Of a stretch of 64,000 nt of DNA, positions 9,642 to 18,894 are shown piece after piece. The position numbers and the translations under genes were made by a program. Where the stretch lies: positions 1-64,000 of the forward strand of contig NZ_SLWA01000006.1 of NCBI RefSeq assembly GCF_004345565.1. Direction: 5' to 3'. Position 1 is the first letter of the stretch, and every line of letters begins with the position of its first letter. This DNA comes from Flavobacterium circumlabens (GTDB taxonomy: Bacteria; Bacteroidota; Bacteroidia; Flavobacteriales; Flavobacteriaceae). The notes below the pieces were generated by a model that made no database searches, was not told where the DNA came from, and saw nothing but the letters and a program-made list of their open reading frames with translations.

Positions 9642-10451
9642 ATGAAAAAATATTTGATAGGAGGAATACTTACTATTCTTTTGGTTGCATGTGCAACAAA
9701 TCCAATTACAGGAAAACAAAGTTTAAATTTTGTTTCAAACAGTGAATTGTTTCCGTCTTCTTTTCAGCAGTATAATCAGTTTCTAACTGAAAATAAAGTT
9801 ATTACAGGTACGGCTGATGCTAAAAGAGTTGATGTTGTAGGATCCAGAATTAAAGCTGCTGCAGAGAAATACCTGAAATTTTTAGGACAGGGTCAATATT
9901 TACAGGATTATCGCTGGGAATATAAACTGGTAGATAATAAAGAAGTTAACGCCTGGTGTTTGCCGGGAGGTAAAATTGTCGTTTATTCGGGAATCTTGCC
10001 AATAACCCAGAATGACGCCGGTTTGGCAACTGTTATGGGACATGAAGTTTCACATGCTTTAGCGAACCACGGTGCGCAAAGAATGAGTGCTGCACAATTG
10101 CAACAAATTGGAGGTGTGGCTTTAGGAGCCGCTACAAGTGGAAAATCTGAGCAAACACAACAAATATTTTCACAAGCTTACGGACTTGGTACAGAGGTAG
10201 GTGTAATGCTTCCCTTTAGCAGAGGAAACGAGACAGAGGCTGATAAAATAGGACTGACACTGATGGCAATCGCAGGATATAATCCGGATGATGCCGTTTC
10301 CTTTTGGAGCAGGATGTCTGCAAAATCCGGAGGAGGATCAACACCGGAGTTTATGAGTACACACCCGTCAGATGCGACAAGGATTGCCAACATAAAATCA
10401 TTAATTCCGGAAGCTAAAGCAATTGCACTTAAAGTTGGAGTTATAAAATAA
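9642..10451 (+). CDS. M48 family metalloprotease lipoprotein
   Basis: A zinc protease related to the LoiP/BepA/Oma1 group. The N terminus is a lipoprotein signal (LLVACATNP lipobox, Cys17), so it is anchored on the periplasmic side of a membrane. The zinc-binding HExxH motif is MGHEVSHALANHG starting at His134, and the third ligand is the Glu of NETEADKIGLTLM. The C-terminal STHPSDATRI block is typical of this subfamily. With 269 residues it lacks the TPR tail of BepA, so it is nearer to LoiP. Its likely job is turnover or folding surveillance of envelope proteins. It stands as a single gene followed by its own terminator. Confidence 0.88.
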   Translation: MKKYLIGGILTILLVACATNPITGKQSLNFVSNSELFPSSFQQYNQFLTENKVITGTADAKRVDVVGSRIKAAAEKYLKFLGQGQYLQDYRWEYKLVDNKEVNAWCLPGGKIVVYSGILPITQNDAGLATVMGHEVSHALANHGAQRMSAAQLQQIGGVALGAATSGKSEQTQQIFSQAYGLGTEVGVMLPFSRGNETEADKIGLTLMAIAGYNPDDAVSFWSRMSAKSGGGSTPEFMSTHPSDATRIANIKSLIPEAKAIALKVGVIK

Positions 10452-10471
10452 ACATATTTTTTACGTATCAA

Positions 10472-10507
10472 GTGAGAGGTTATTTACTAGTAGATAGCCT
10501 CTTTTTT
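10472..10507 (+). terminator. Terminator after the M48 protease
   Basis: AGAGGTTAT at 10475-10483 pairs imperfectly with ATAGCCTCT at 10494-10502, followed by TTTTTT. It lies 24 nt after the M48 stop codon on the same strand. Confidence 0.6.
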
Positions 10508-10635
10508 AGTTTTCAGTCTCAGTCTCACTCTCAGTCTCGGTTTGAAACTTGAAACTTGAAACTTGAAAGGTGCGACTGCGACTGAAAACTGTGACTGAAT
10601 ACTGCATCTAAATACCTAAACCAGAAACCTGAAAC
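10508..10635. repeat. Low-complexity intergenic repeat (CAGTCTC / GAAACTT type)
   Basis: The stretch opens with repeated CAGTCTC-like units (10514-10539), continues with three and a half copies of GAAACTT (10544-10568), and then carries the opposite-sense form GCGACTGCGACTGAAAACTG and related words up to 10601, ending in ACCAGAAACCTGAAAC. It has no coding potential. The same vocabulary occurs at 41936-42015 and 54961-55124. Here the element has both orientations of the CAGTCTC word, so it could fold back on itself. Confidence 0.7.
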
Positions 10636-10721
10636 AAAAAAATAAAAGTTCTTAATACTGTAATAATGAATTCTTAATAAAAATTAGATAAATTCGTAGC
10701 TTAATTAACCGAACCATTTCT

Positions 10722-12047
10722 ATGAGAAAATTACAAAAAGGAGATAAAAAATTGCTAAACGCCTGGGCGTTTTATGATTGGGCCAATTCTGTTTATACTT
10801 TGACCATTGCATCAGCAGTATTTCCGATTTTTTATGAAGCTTTATTTTCCGAACGTGATCACTACATTGATGTTTTCGGAATGCACTTAAAAAATTCTGC
10901 TTTAATAAGTTTTATAACTGCTGCTGCATTTTTAGTGGTTTCGTTTATTTCTCCTTTATTATCCGGAATTGCCGATTATGTGGGAAACAAGAAATCATTC
11001 ATGAAGTTCTTTTGCTACGTAGGTGCTTTATCCTGTATGGGCTTGTACTGGTTTGATCTTACGGATATATATGTGGGATTATTATTTTACTTCTTAGGAT
11101 TGATAGGATATTGGGGCAGTCTGGTTTTTTATAATTCTTACCTTCCGGATATTGCTTTTCCGGAGCAGCAGGATAAAATTAGTGCCAAAGGATATTCATT
11201 AGGATATATCGGAAGCGTTATTCTTTTAATTATCAATCTGGCGATGATTATGAAACCAAAGCTTTTTGGAATTACCGGAACTGATGGTGAAGCAGCGATG
11301 AAAGCCATGCGATACTCGTTTATAATGGTTGGTGTCTGGTGGATATTATTCAGTCAGTATACGTATTATTATTTACCAAAAGGGAGTAAGGAAACAGGCC
11401 AAAAATTAACTAAAAATGTGCTCTTTAACGGTTTTAAGGAGCTAAAGAAGGTTTGGGCTTTATTAAAAGAAAATATTGCTTTAAAACGTTATTTAGGAAG
11501 TTTCTTTGTTTCCAGTATGGCTGTACAGACTGTGATGTTGGTGGCTACTTACTTTGGAGCACAGGAAATTCAATGGGCTTCGAAAGAAGAAAGTACTATT
11601 GGTCTGATTATTTGTATTTTATTAATACAGTTGGTGGCTGTTTTGGGAGCTGTGTTAACGTCAAGAGCTTCAGATAATTGGGGTAATATTCCAACGTTAG
11701 TGGTAATCAATATAATTTGGGCTGTATTTTGCGGACTTGCTTATTTTATTACTTTGCCGATTCATTTTTATGCGATGGCTACTATGGCCGGACTTGTGAT
11801 GGGCGGAATTCAGGCATTATCACGTTCTACCTATTCTAAATTACTGCCTGAGACAGAAGATACAGCTTCGTTTTTTAGTTTCTATGATGTAGCCGAAAAA
11901 ATTGGAATCGTAATCGGAATGTGCGTTTACGGAATTATAGACCAGATTACCGGCAGCCCGCGTGCAGCTATCGTGATATTGGGATTATTCTTCGTAACAG
12001 CTATTTTTCTTTTAAGAAGGATCCCTAAAAATGCTACTTCAAAATAG
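10722..12047 (+). CDS. UMF1-family MFS transporter
   Basis: A 441-residue polytopic inner-membrane protein with about twelve hydrophobic segments. The N-terminal LNAWAFYDWANSVYTLTI block is the hallmark of the UMF1/Atg22-like MFS family. The first loop (LLSGIADYVGNKKSF) resembles the MFS loop 2-3 motif, and MGGIQALSRSTYSKLLPE in the C-terminal half is also typical. The bacterial members are poorly characterised; the yeast relative Atg22 exports amino acids from the vacuole, but substrate transfer to this protein would be speculation. The gene is flanked by a repeat block upstream and a strong terminator downstream, so it is probably monocistronic. Confidence 0.85.
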   Translation: MRKLQKGDKKLLNAWAFYDWANSVYTLTIASAVFPIFYEALFSERDHYIDVFGMHLKNSALISFITAAAFLVVSFISPLLSGIADYVGNKKSFMKFFCYVGALSCMGLYWFDLTDIYVGLLFYFLGLIGYWGSLVFYNSYLPDIAFPEQQDKISAKGYSLGYIGSVILLIINLAMIMKPKLFGITGTDGEAAMKAMRYSFIMVGVWWILFSQYTYYYLPKGSKETGQKLTKNVLFNGFKELKKVWALLKENIALKRYLGSFFVSSMAVQTVMLVATYFGAQEIQWASKEESTIGLIICILLIQLVAVLGAVLTSRASDNWGNIPTLVVINIIWAVFCGLAYFITLPIHFYAMATMAGLVMGGIQALSRSTYSKLLPETEDTASFFSFYDVAEKIGIVIGMCVYGIIDQITGSPRAAIVILGLFFVTAIFLLRRIPKNATSK

Positions 12048-12065
12048 TAGCTACTAAAATATAGT

Positions 12066-12111
12066 AAAAAGAGCTGATGGATACTAAAATATCCATCAGC
12101 TCTTTTTTTTT
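12066..12111 (+). terminator. Strong rho-independent terminator
   Basis: A perfect 13-bp stem, GAGCTGATGGATA at 12071-12083 with TATCCATCAGCTC at 12090-12102, is followed by nine T residues and preceded by five A residues. It lies between the transporter gene and the convergent DUF2807 gene and could work in both directions. Confidence 0.85.
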
Positions 12112-12174
12112 GAAATTCATTTTAGGATGTATTCAAATGATTTTTTCAACGAATATAAAGCAGCCGTAATTTTT

Positions 12175-12906
12175 TTAGGCTTTCGAAATACTTCCTGATC
12201 CGCTGACTTTGGTTTCTTTTGTTTTTGGATTACCCACATATTCAATGTCACCAGAGCCGGATACTCTTGCTTTTAGGTTTTCACTGCAAAATACCTTGCT
12301 GTCGCCTGAACCCGAGATCGTGATATCTACATTTTTAGCTTTTAATGAAGCAGCATCAATATCACCTGAACCGGATAGTTTTGTTGTTAAACTTCCTGTA
12401 TTTCCTTTTAAAACAATATCTCCGGAACCACTCACTGCAAGATCAAAAGTAGTAGCATCAACATTCAGGTCTAAATCGCCGGAGCCTGCTAATGCTGCCG
12501 AAAATGAATCCGATTTTATAATGCTTTTTGATCGTATGTCACCTGAACCAGCAAGTGAAACATTCGATATTTTTTCAAAAGGTATTGTAATCTGAACTGT
12601 CTTACCGCTGCTTGGACTAATGCTTGTATTTTTCTCGGTATAAATTTTAAGCACATTGCCTTCTACTTCAACTTTAATATAGGCTTGCAAATTTTCTTCA
12701 GCTTTTACAGTGATCGCTCCTTCTTTACCGGAAACTAAATCAACATCAAAGAAACCGGATACTTTAATCTTGTCATAATCGGCAGTCGAGCGATTATTGG
12801 TTACCACTTTACCATTTCCTTTTATTCGGTTTTTAGACCACTGGGCATTGGCTGCCGTGCTTAAAAGAAATATACTGCAAATTAATAGTTTGATTGACTT
12901 TTTCAT
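12175..12906 (-). CDS. Secreted DUF2807 (GIN-type adhesin-head) protein
   Basis: A 243-residue protein with a signal peptide (residues 1-21, ANAQ) and a right-handed beta-helix-like series of short repeats built around SGSGDI: LAGSGDIRS, LAGSGDLDL, VSGSGDIVL, LSGSGDIDA, ISGSGDSKV, VSGSGDIEY and VSGSGSISK. This is the DUF2807/putative auto-transporter adhesin head GIN domain. It is exported, and its role is not established in the family. It is the last gene of the operon that begins with the ECF sigma factor at 15155, with 19 nt separating it from the preceding repeat protein, so it may report or act on envelope stress sensed by that system. Confidence 0.85.
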   Translation of the reverse strand: MKKSIKLLICSIFLLSTAANAQWSKNRIKGNGKVVTNNRSTADYDKIKVSGFFDVDLVSGKEGAITVKAEENLQAYIKVEVEGNVLKIYTEKNTSISPSSGKTVQITIPFEKISNVSLAGSGDIRSKSIIKSDSFSAALAGSGDLDLNVDATTFDLAVSGSGDIVLKGNTGSLTTKLSGSGDIDAASLKAKNVDITISGSGDSKVFCSENLKARVSGSGDIEYVGNPKTKETKVSGSGSISKA

Positions 12907-12925
12907 TTTTTGATTGATTTTAAGA

Positions 12926-13987
12926 TTATTGTTTTTTGATTATTGTTACGTTTCCGTAATTCGAAGTAATAATTACTTTGTTTTGGCCTTTTTTCTTATT
13001 GAATCCGCTAATTTTTTTGCTGGCATTTTTGCTTTCGTTAACGGAAACATCCAGCGAATTGTCACTTTTTATGCTTCCGTACTTAGTATTAATGTCAAAA
13101 TCAAAAGAATAGTTTGTATCATAACCCAGGGACACGTCTGAATAACCGGAGGTAACATTGATGTTGTTGGCCTTTTCGTTTATGATTCCAATCGTTAATT
13201 TACTGTAATTAAGATCTGCAGTTAAGGTATTTAAAAGCTCTCCGATGTTAACGGTAATATAATTTCCTGCTCCGGTAACAGTACCCATTTTTTCAAATTT
13301 AAAGGTTCCGTAATTACAGTCGTATTTTATATTCTGACTGTCACCGACAACCAGATCCGTGTAATTGGTATCCAGGTTGATTTTGCCGGCATCTGCAATT
13401 CGTAAACCGGAATATCGCGCTTCAATATTACCACTTTTAATGTATTCAATGTTGGAACTCTGGCAATACTCGATATGAACTGAATTTGTGTTTCCGTTGA
13501 GTCTTCCAAGGTTTATCTTGCCGTATTTGCAGAAGATCTCACTGGTTGAAGCTAAATCGCCTGTCATGATATTTCCGTATTTATTACTGAGTTTTACAGT
13601 TCCGTTTCTCGGAATTTTAATCACATAGTTAATTTCAAAACTATTACTACTCCCTTTACTTTTTACAGAAGAATTTCCGGTGGAAGTAATGGCGGTAACC
13701 ATTGATTTTAAGGCTGTAATGTCAACATCAATACTGTTGAGTCTTTCGTTTACCCAGTTTTCATTTCCTCCGGTTACTTTTATGGTAATGGCAAGGTCAA
13801 TTTTGTCTTCATCCCAGGTTGATACTGAAATATTTCCGTATCGGTTATCAATATCAATTCCTGCATTCGAATTAACGATATAGGTTTTCTTAATTGTTTT
13901 TTGTTTTGAAATAAAAGTGTCATCATTTGCAAATCCCAAAAATGGAATCAAAACGAATAAAATCAGTAGGTTATAATGTTTTTTCAT
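12926..13987 (-). CDS. Secreted beta-repeat protein (DUF4097-like)
   Basis: A 353-residue exported protein (signal peptide residues 1-20, ending GFAND). The mature part repeats short strands with a YGNI/YG-type turn (IDNRYGNISV, LSNKYGNIMT, FCKYGKINL, NTKYGSIKS, SNYGNVTI), which is the pattern of DUF4097-family beta-strand repeats, a structural relative of DUF2807. The molecular function is unknown. The start overlaps the end of the upstream membrane-anchored regulator by 17 nt, and the DUF2807 gene follows 19 nt later, so the genes are surely co-transcribed and probably translationally coupled. Confidence 0.75.
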   Translation of the reverse strand: MKKHYNLLILFVLIPFLGFANDDTFISKQKTIKKTYIVNSNAGIDIDNRYGNISVSTWDEDKIDLAITIKVTGGNENWVNERLNSIDVDITALKSMVTAITSTGNSSVKSKGSSNSFEINYVIKIPRNGTVKLSNKYGNIMTGDLASTSEIFCKYGKINLGRLNGNTNSVHIEYCQSSNIEYIKSGNIEARYSGLRIADAGKINLDTNYTDLVVGDSQNIKYDCNYGTFKFEKMGTVTGAGNYITVNIGELLNTLTADLNYSKLTIGIINEKANNINVTSGYSDVSLGYDTNYSFDFDINTKYGSIKSDNSLDVSVNESKNASKKISGFNKKKGQNKVIITSNYGNVTIIKKQ

Positions 13988-14510
13988 GTGTAGTATTTTT
14001 TAAATTTTCATTTTCTTCAATTCGTTGTAATACAGTCTGTAAAAACGATATTCTCGTTTGAAGGTTGCTGATCATAGCGTAAATAATTTGTTTGTTTTCA
14101 CCGTTTTTCTGCAATTCATTTATGATCTTCTGATAATCGGCATCAAAGACTTTCATCTGGTTTAATGCATCATTAATTATCTGTTCGTTTTCCGGCGAAC
14201 TTTTTTCTTTTAATTTAACCAGTTCATTATCAATTAAAATATTGAAAATAGAATCGGTTCGCTTAGTTTCATTTGATGCAAATTTGAATTCTTTTGGTTT
14301 TTGACTATCGTTATAAAAAACAGATATTCCCAGCAACAAGACTATCGAAGCAGCAATTCCCCAAACAGCATAATAATTTTTTTTAGGTTTCTTTTTGTTA
14401 TTTAATTTATTCAGGAAGTCAAGCTGATGGTCAGGATTCACCTCTTCGACATCCCATTGATTCTCAAATTTTTTAAACAACTGATCTAAGTTTTCATTTT
14501 CCTTTTTCAT
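13971..14510 (-). CDS. Putative membrane anti-sigma factor
   Basis: A 179-residue protein with an N-terminal cytoplasmic part of about 45 residues, one transmembrane helix (YYAVWGIAASIVLLLGISVFY) and an extracytoplasmic, helix-rich C-terminal region. It lies directly downstream of an ECF sigma factor, the usual place and topology of an anti-sigma factor, although no zinc-binding HxxxCxxC motif is visible. The N-terminal LDQLFKKFENQWDVEEVNPDHQLDFLNKL could be the sigma-binding segment; this is inference. The 17-nt overlap with the next gene ties it to two secreted beta-repeat proteins. Confidence 0.65.
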   Translation of the reverse strand: MKKENENLDQLFKKFENQWDVEEVNPDHQLDFLNKLNNKKKPKKNYYAVWGIAASIVLLLGISVFYNDSQKPKEFKFASNETKRTDSIFNILIDNELVKLKEKSSPENEQIINDALNQMKVFDADYQKIINELQKNGENKQIIYAMISNLQTRISFLQTVLQRIEENENLKNTTHEKTL

Positions 14511-14600
14511 ATATCCAGATTTTATTTTTAAAGGTGATACAGGGTATCGCCTCTTTATTTATTGGTGTTTGTCTGCACTAACAGGTTTTTAGTGGCGATT

Positions 14601-15155
14601 TCATATTTCCTCTAATTTTTTTCGCAGGCTTTCTTTTGCTCTGCTCAATGTTGTTCTACAGTTGGCATAGGTAATATTCAGAATTTCGCTGATTTCTTCC
14701 TGATCATAACCTTCAATATAAAAGAGGGTTAGGACCATACGATAGTTATCTTTTAATCCTGAAATGGTATCTAAGACTTGTTTCACCTTGAGTGAATTCA
14801 GATCTATATTTTCAGAAAAGAAGCTGTCATTTTCCTCTGTTTTATATAAAGTCTTGCTCAGGTCTTCTACCTGAAAGGCATTATTCTTTTTATAAAAGTC
14901 AATGCTGTAATTGACAATTATTTTTTTTAACCACGCCCCAAAAGCAACTTCCTGCTTATAGTCGTTTATTTTTGTAAAAGCTTTCAAAAAACCTTCCTGC
15001 ATGACGTCTTGTGCAAAATGTTCGTCTTTTACAATTCTGCAAGCTACATTATACATGGCTTTACAGTACCGATTGTAAACTTCGAATTGTGCTTTTTGAT
15101 TGTTCTCTTTACAAAGCGCGATTAATTCTTCGATATTTTGGTTTGTTATATTCAA
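14601..15155 (-). CDS. ECF sigma-70 family RNA polymerase sigma factor
   Basis: A 184-residue ECF-type sigma factor. Region 2 is visible at about residues 23-90 (YNRYCKAMYNVACRIVKDEH, DVMQEGFLKAFTKI, FGAWLKKIIVNYSID), and region 4 at about 125-180 (LKDNYRMVLTLFYIEGYDQE followed by EISEILNITYANCRTTLSRA), including the helix-turn-helix. It heads an operon with a putative membrane anti-sigma factor and two secreted repeat proteins, suggesting a cell-envelope signalling unit. The 90-nt gap to the anti-sigma gene is longer than the other joints of the operon, and no internal terminator is seen there. Confidence 0.88.
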   Translation of the reverse strand: MNITNQNIEELIALCKENNQKAQFEVYNRYCKAMYNVACRIVKDEHFAQDVMQEGFLKAFTKINDYKQEVAFGAWLKKIIVNYSIDFYKKNNAFQVEDLSKTLYKTEENDSFFSENIDLNSLKVKQVLDTISGLKDNYRMVLTLFYIEGYDQEEISEILNITYANCRTTLSRAKESLRKKLEEI

Positions 15156-15417
15156 GTATTGGTTGCTGGTTTTTTATAAGGACGTGGCTTTTTTTAGTTT
15201 GTTACAGTTTGGATAAAATTAATTGTATTTTTTATTTTTTTTTTAATTTTTTGAAATGGATTGAATGAATAAGCTATTAAGAATCAAAAGGGAAGTCCGT
15301 TATTTGGAAGAATTTCATTAGACTTTCGGTTAGATTTAGGCAGTATTTGCCGTTATTTCTGTGAAACCGTAATAATAATCGGACTCGATCCTTTATATTT
15401 GATCCAAAGCTATAGTT

Positions 15418-16029
15418 ATGAAAAAAATATTTTGCCTTCTAATTCTGTTTTGTTTGATAAGTTGTACAAAAGACGATGACGGTACAAGAAGTGATTTGCC
15501 TTCTGAAACTACAGAAGGAAAAAATACATTCGGATGTAGAGTAGATGACATTACATTTTTGCCAAAAAGTTCCGGAGCTATTTTCGGAAGTGATGCGCCG
15601 ATAGTATCTGCAAACTATTTTAAATTAGATGACAAATATTACGATTTTCAGCCGGGATACTATTTAAGAATAGTTGCTATGAATGAAATAACGAATAAAG
15701 ATATAGTTATAAATGCAACAAGATCTGATCTACCCTTAGCGGAAGGAAAAACGTACCCCATTACTATGGAAGGAGATGGTTTGTTTAGTGCTAAATATTC
15801 TTTTTCCACAACAGCTCTATCCAAAGATAATAATGCGTACGTATTTACAAATCACCAATATAAAACATCAAAGGATTATAATGGCGAATTAAAAATCACG
15901 AAAATTGACGAATCTAAATTGATAATTTCAGGAACTTTTTCTTTTGATTGTTATAATGATGATGATCAAACTATTGCTAAAATCAGAGAGAGCAGGTTTG
16001 ATATAAAATATAAACCTTACTTAGAATAA
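15418..16029 (+). CDS. Lipoprotein, DUF6252-like
   Basis: A 203-residue predicted lipoprotein: the lipobox LISC places the lipidated Cys at residue 16, followed by the acidic stretch TKDDD that is common in surface-exposed lipoproteins of Bacteroidota. The mature N-terminal block TFGCRVDDITFLP resembles DUF6252-type proteins; the remainder is beta-rich. Function is unknown. A possible -7 element TATATTTG lies at 15394-15401, but without a clear -33 TTG. The gene is isolated, with about 260 nt of non-coding DNA on each side. Confidence 0.7.
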   Translation: MKKIFCLLILFCLISCTKDDDGTRSDLPSETTEGKNTFGCRVDDITFLPKSSGAIFGSDAPIVSANYFKLDDKYYDFQPGYYLRIVAMNEITNKDIVINATRSDLPLAEGKTYPITMEGDGLFSAKYSFSTTALSKDNNAYVFTNHQYKTSKDYNGELKITKIDESKLIISGTFSFDCYNDDDQTIAKIRESRFDIKYKPYLE

Positions 16030-16153
16030 GTTTTATTTTTTAAATTAAAAAAGCTAAATATCGTCAATCTTAATTTAAATTATAGCCTGAAAGTAATTTC
16101 GTGCTTTTTTACTATTTTCTAAATAAGCCTAAACTATTTCAAAGCTTTCTTTT

Positions 16154-16184
16154 TTGTTTTTGGCACAATGATTGTCTATTTTTA
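16154..16184 (+). promoter_or_regulatory. Possible lon promoter
   Basis: TTG at 16154-16156 and TATTTTTA at 16177-16184 are 20 nt apart; the -7 box matches TAnnTTTG except for the last base. It would leave a leader of roughly 110 nt before the lon ATG. No heat-shock operator was recognised. Confidence 0.3.
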
Positions 16185-16298
16185 CGACCTATCTTGTAAA
16201 TGAAACGCTTAGCAAAGTTTTACTGAAAACTGCCCCATCTAATGTTATTTTTATAGTTAGAATTAAACTTTTAATGACAAAACGACTTATATATTATT

Positions 16299-18752
16299 AT
16301 GTCAAACCATAAAATACTTACTATTGACAATCTGTCACTTCAGGAATTTGACTCAGAAGCAGAATTAATTCCATTATTAACTCCGGAAGACGAAGAAGAA
16401 ATGAATAATGAAGAGCTTCCGCTTTCATTGCCAATTTTACCTTTACGTAATACTGTTTTATTTCCGGGTGTTGTAATTCCGATTTCGGCAGGACGGGATA
16501 AATCCATAAAGCTGATTAACGATGCGAATGCTGCTGGAAAAATAATTGGTGTAGTTTCTCAGATTAATGAAGAAGATGAAGATCCGTCTAAAGATGATAT
16601 TCATAAAATAGGAACGGTAGCCAGAATCCTGCGTGTTTTAAAAATGCCTGATGGGAATGTTACGGTTATTCTACAAGGAAAAAAACGTTTCGAAATTGAT
16701 CATGTAGTTTCAGAAGAGCCTTATATTACAGCTACTATAAAAGAAGTAACAGAAGAACGTCCGGATGAAAATGATACGGAATTCACTGCTATTTTAGATT
16801 CTGTGAAAGAACTGGCTATTCAGATCATTAAAGAAAGTCCAAATATTCCTTCGGAAGCCACTTTTGCGATTAAAAATATTGAGAGCCAATCGTTTCTAAT
16901 CAACTTTGTTTCTTCCAATATGAATTTATCAGTAAAGGAAAAACAAGGTTTACTTTCGATAAACGGCTTAAAAGAAAGAGCGTTGGAAACTTTACGATAT
17001 ATGAACGTGGAGCTTCAGAAATTAGAATTGAAAAATGACATTCAGTCAAAAGTCCGTTTTGATTTAGACCAGCAGCAACGTGAATATTTCCTTCACCAGC
17101 AAATGAAAACCATTCAGGAAGAATTGGGAGGCGTTTCACAGGAAGAGGAAATGGATGAAATGGGGCAGAAGGCGAAAACGAAAAAGTGGGACGAAAAAAC
17201 GCAGAAACATTTCGAAAAAGAATTGTCTAAAATGCGCAGGATGAATCCGCAATCTCCTGATTTCGGAATTCAGCGTAACTATTTAGAGTTATTTTTGGAA
17301 TTGCCGTGGGGTGAATATTCCAAAGATAAATTTGATTTAAAACATGCCCATAAAATATTAGACAAAGATCATTTCGGACTTGAAGAAGTGAAGAAAAGAA
17401 TGGTGGAACATCTGGCTGTTTTGAAACTTCGTAACGATATGAAATCGCCGATTATTTGTTTGACAGGGCCTCCCGGTGTTGGAAAAACTTCTATCGGACG
17501 TTCTGTTGCAGAAGCTTTAGGACGTGAATATGTGCGTATTTCATTGGGTGGTCTACGTGATGAAGCAGAAATCAGAGGACACAGAAAAACCTATATTGGT
17601 GCGATGCCGGGAAGAATTATCCAGAGCCTGAAAAAGGCCGGAACATCAAATCCGGTTTTTATTTTAGATGAAATCGATAAACTTTCAAGCGGCAATAGTG
17701 GTGACCCTTCTTCCGCTTTACTGGAAGTATTGGATCCGGAGCAAAACAGTGCTTTCTACGATAATTTCCTGGAGATGGGATATGATTTATCTAAAGTGAT
17801 GTTTATCGCGACTTCAAATAATATGGCTGCCATTCAGCCCGCGTTACGTGACAGAATGGAAGTGATTAAGATGTCAGGTTATACTATCGAAGAAAAAGTA
17901 GAAATTGCCAAAAGACACCTTTTTCCAAAACAATTGGAAGCGCATGGTTTAACTTCCAAAGATCTGACCATTGGTAAAAGACAATTAGAAAAAATTGTAG
18001 AAGGTTATACACGTGAATCAGGGGTTCGTAATCTGGAAACTAAAATTGCTCAGGTCATTCGTAATGCTGCAAAAGCAGTAGCTATGGAAGAAGAGTATAA
18101 TAAAAAAGTGACGGATGAAGATATCCTGACCGTTTTGGGTGTGCCAAGACTGGAACGTGATAAATACGAAAATAACGATGTAGCCGGAGTAGTTACAGGT
18201 TTAGCCTGGACGAGTGTTGGCGGGGATATTTTATTTATAGAGTCGTTAATTTCGGAAGGAAAAGGTTCTTTGAGTATTACCGGAAATTTAGGCACTGTAA
18301 TGAAAGAATCGGCTACCATTGCTTTAGAATACATCAAAGCAAATGCTAAGAAATTAGGCCTAAGTGTAGAATTGTTCCAAAAATATAATATTCACCTGCA
18401 CGTTCCTGAAGGTGCAACGCCAAAAGACGGTCCAAGCGCCGGAATTGCAATGCTGACTTCACTGGTTTCTTTGTTAACACAAAAGAAAGTAAAGAAAAGT
18501 CTCGCAATGACTGGAGAAATTACCCTTCGCGGGAAAGTTTTACCGGTTGGCGGAATCAAGGAAAAAATCCTGGCAGCGAAAAGAGCTAATATCAAAGAAA
18601 TCATTTTATGTCACGAAAACAAAAGTGATATTGATGAAATTAAAGCTGAATATCTGGAAGGGCTTACCTTTCATTATGTGAAAGAAATGAGTGAAGTTCT
18701 GGCTTTGGCTTTAACGGATCAAAATGCCAAAAACGCTAAAATATTAAAATAA
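16299..18752 (+). CDS. lon: ATP-dependent protease Lon
   Basis: The 817-residue protein has the complete Lon layout: an N-terminal substrate-binding LAN domain (from [20 protein letters not shown], about residues 44-240), a coiled linker, an AAA+ module with Walker [10 protein letters not shown] near residue 390, and a C-terminal protease domain. The Ser-Lys dyad is visible as KDGPSAG (Ser713) and GGIKEK (Lys756). It degrades misfolded and some regulatory proteins in the cytoplasm. It starts with an unusually acidic N-terminal tail ([14 protein letters not shown]), as in other Bacteroidota. It is a single-gene unit ended by a hairpin terminator. Confidence 0.97.
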   Translation: MSNHKILTIDNLSLQEFDSEAELIPLLTPEDEEEMNNEELPLSLPILPLRNTVLFPGVVIPISAGRDKSIKLINDANAAGKIIGVVSQINEEDEDPSKDDIHKIGTVARILRVLKMPDGNVTVILQGKKRFEIDHVVSEEPYITATIKEVTEERPDENDTEFTAILDSVKELAIQIIKESPNIPSEATFAIKNIESQSFLINFVSSNMNLSVKEKQGLLSINGLKERALETLRYMNVELQKLELKNDIQSKVRFDLDQQQREYFLHQQMKTIQEELGGVSQEEEMDEMGQKAKTKKWDEKTQKHFEKELSKMRRMNPQSPDFGIQRNYLELFLELPWGEYSKDKFDLKHAHKILDKDHFGLEEVKKRMVEHLAVLKLRNDMKSPIICLTGPPGVGKTSIGRSVAEALGREYVRISLGGLRDEAEIRGHRKTYIGAMPGRIIQSLKKAGTSNPVFILDEIDKLSSGNSGDPSSALLEVLDPEQNSAFYDNFLEMGYDLSKVMFIATSNNMAAIQPALRDRMEVIKMSGYTIEEKVEIAKRHLFPKQLEAHGLTSKDLTIGKRQLEKIVEGYTRESGVRNLETKIAQVIRNAAKAVAMEEEYNKKVTDEDILTVLGVPRLERDKYENNDVAGVVTGLAWTSVGGDILFIESLISEGKGSLSITGNLGTVMKESATIALEYIKANAKKLGLSVELFQKYNIHLHVPEGATPKDGPSAGIAMLTSLVSLLTQKKVKKSLAMTGEITLRGKVLPVGGIKEKILAAKRANIKEIILCHENKSDIDEIKAEYLEGLTFHYVKEMSEVLALALTDQNAKNAKILK

Positions 18753-18759
18753 ATTTCAA

Positions 18760-18814
18760 ATTTAAAAATCCGAATTCCAGATCGAAATGTTCGATTTGGA
18801 ATCTGGATTTTTTT
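18760..18814 (+). terminator. Terminator after lon
   Basis: Long imperfect hairpin: AAATCCgaATTCCAGATCGA pairs with a mirrored TCGATTTGGAATctGGATTT, ending in a run of seven T. The arms use the ATTCCA/TGGAAT words also seen in the hairpin at 43650-43688. Confidence 0.65.
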
Positions 18815-18894
18815 AGTCATAATATTTATTTTATAAGTTATATAATTTTATCTTCGCATTTGCGTTATTCCCATATAGGAACGCCTTGAAAAGC

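Noticed and set aside
12209-12595. Plus-strand ORF of 128 codons with repeated SPEP
   Set aside because: It is the antisense image of the GSGD repeats of the DUF2807 gene on the minus strand; the repeat coding produces the open frame.
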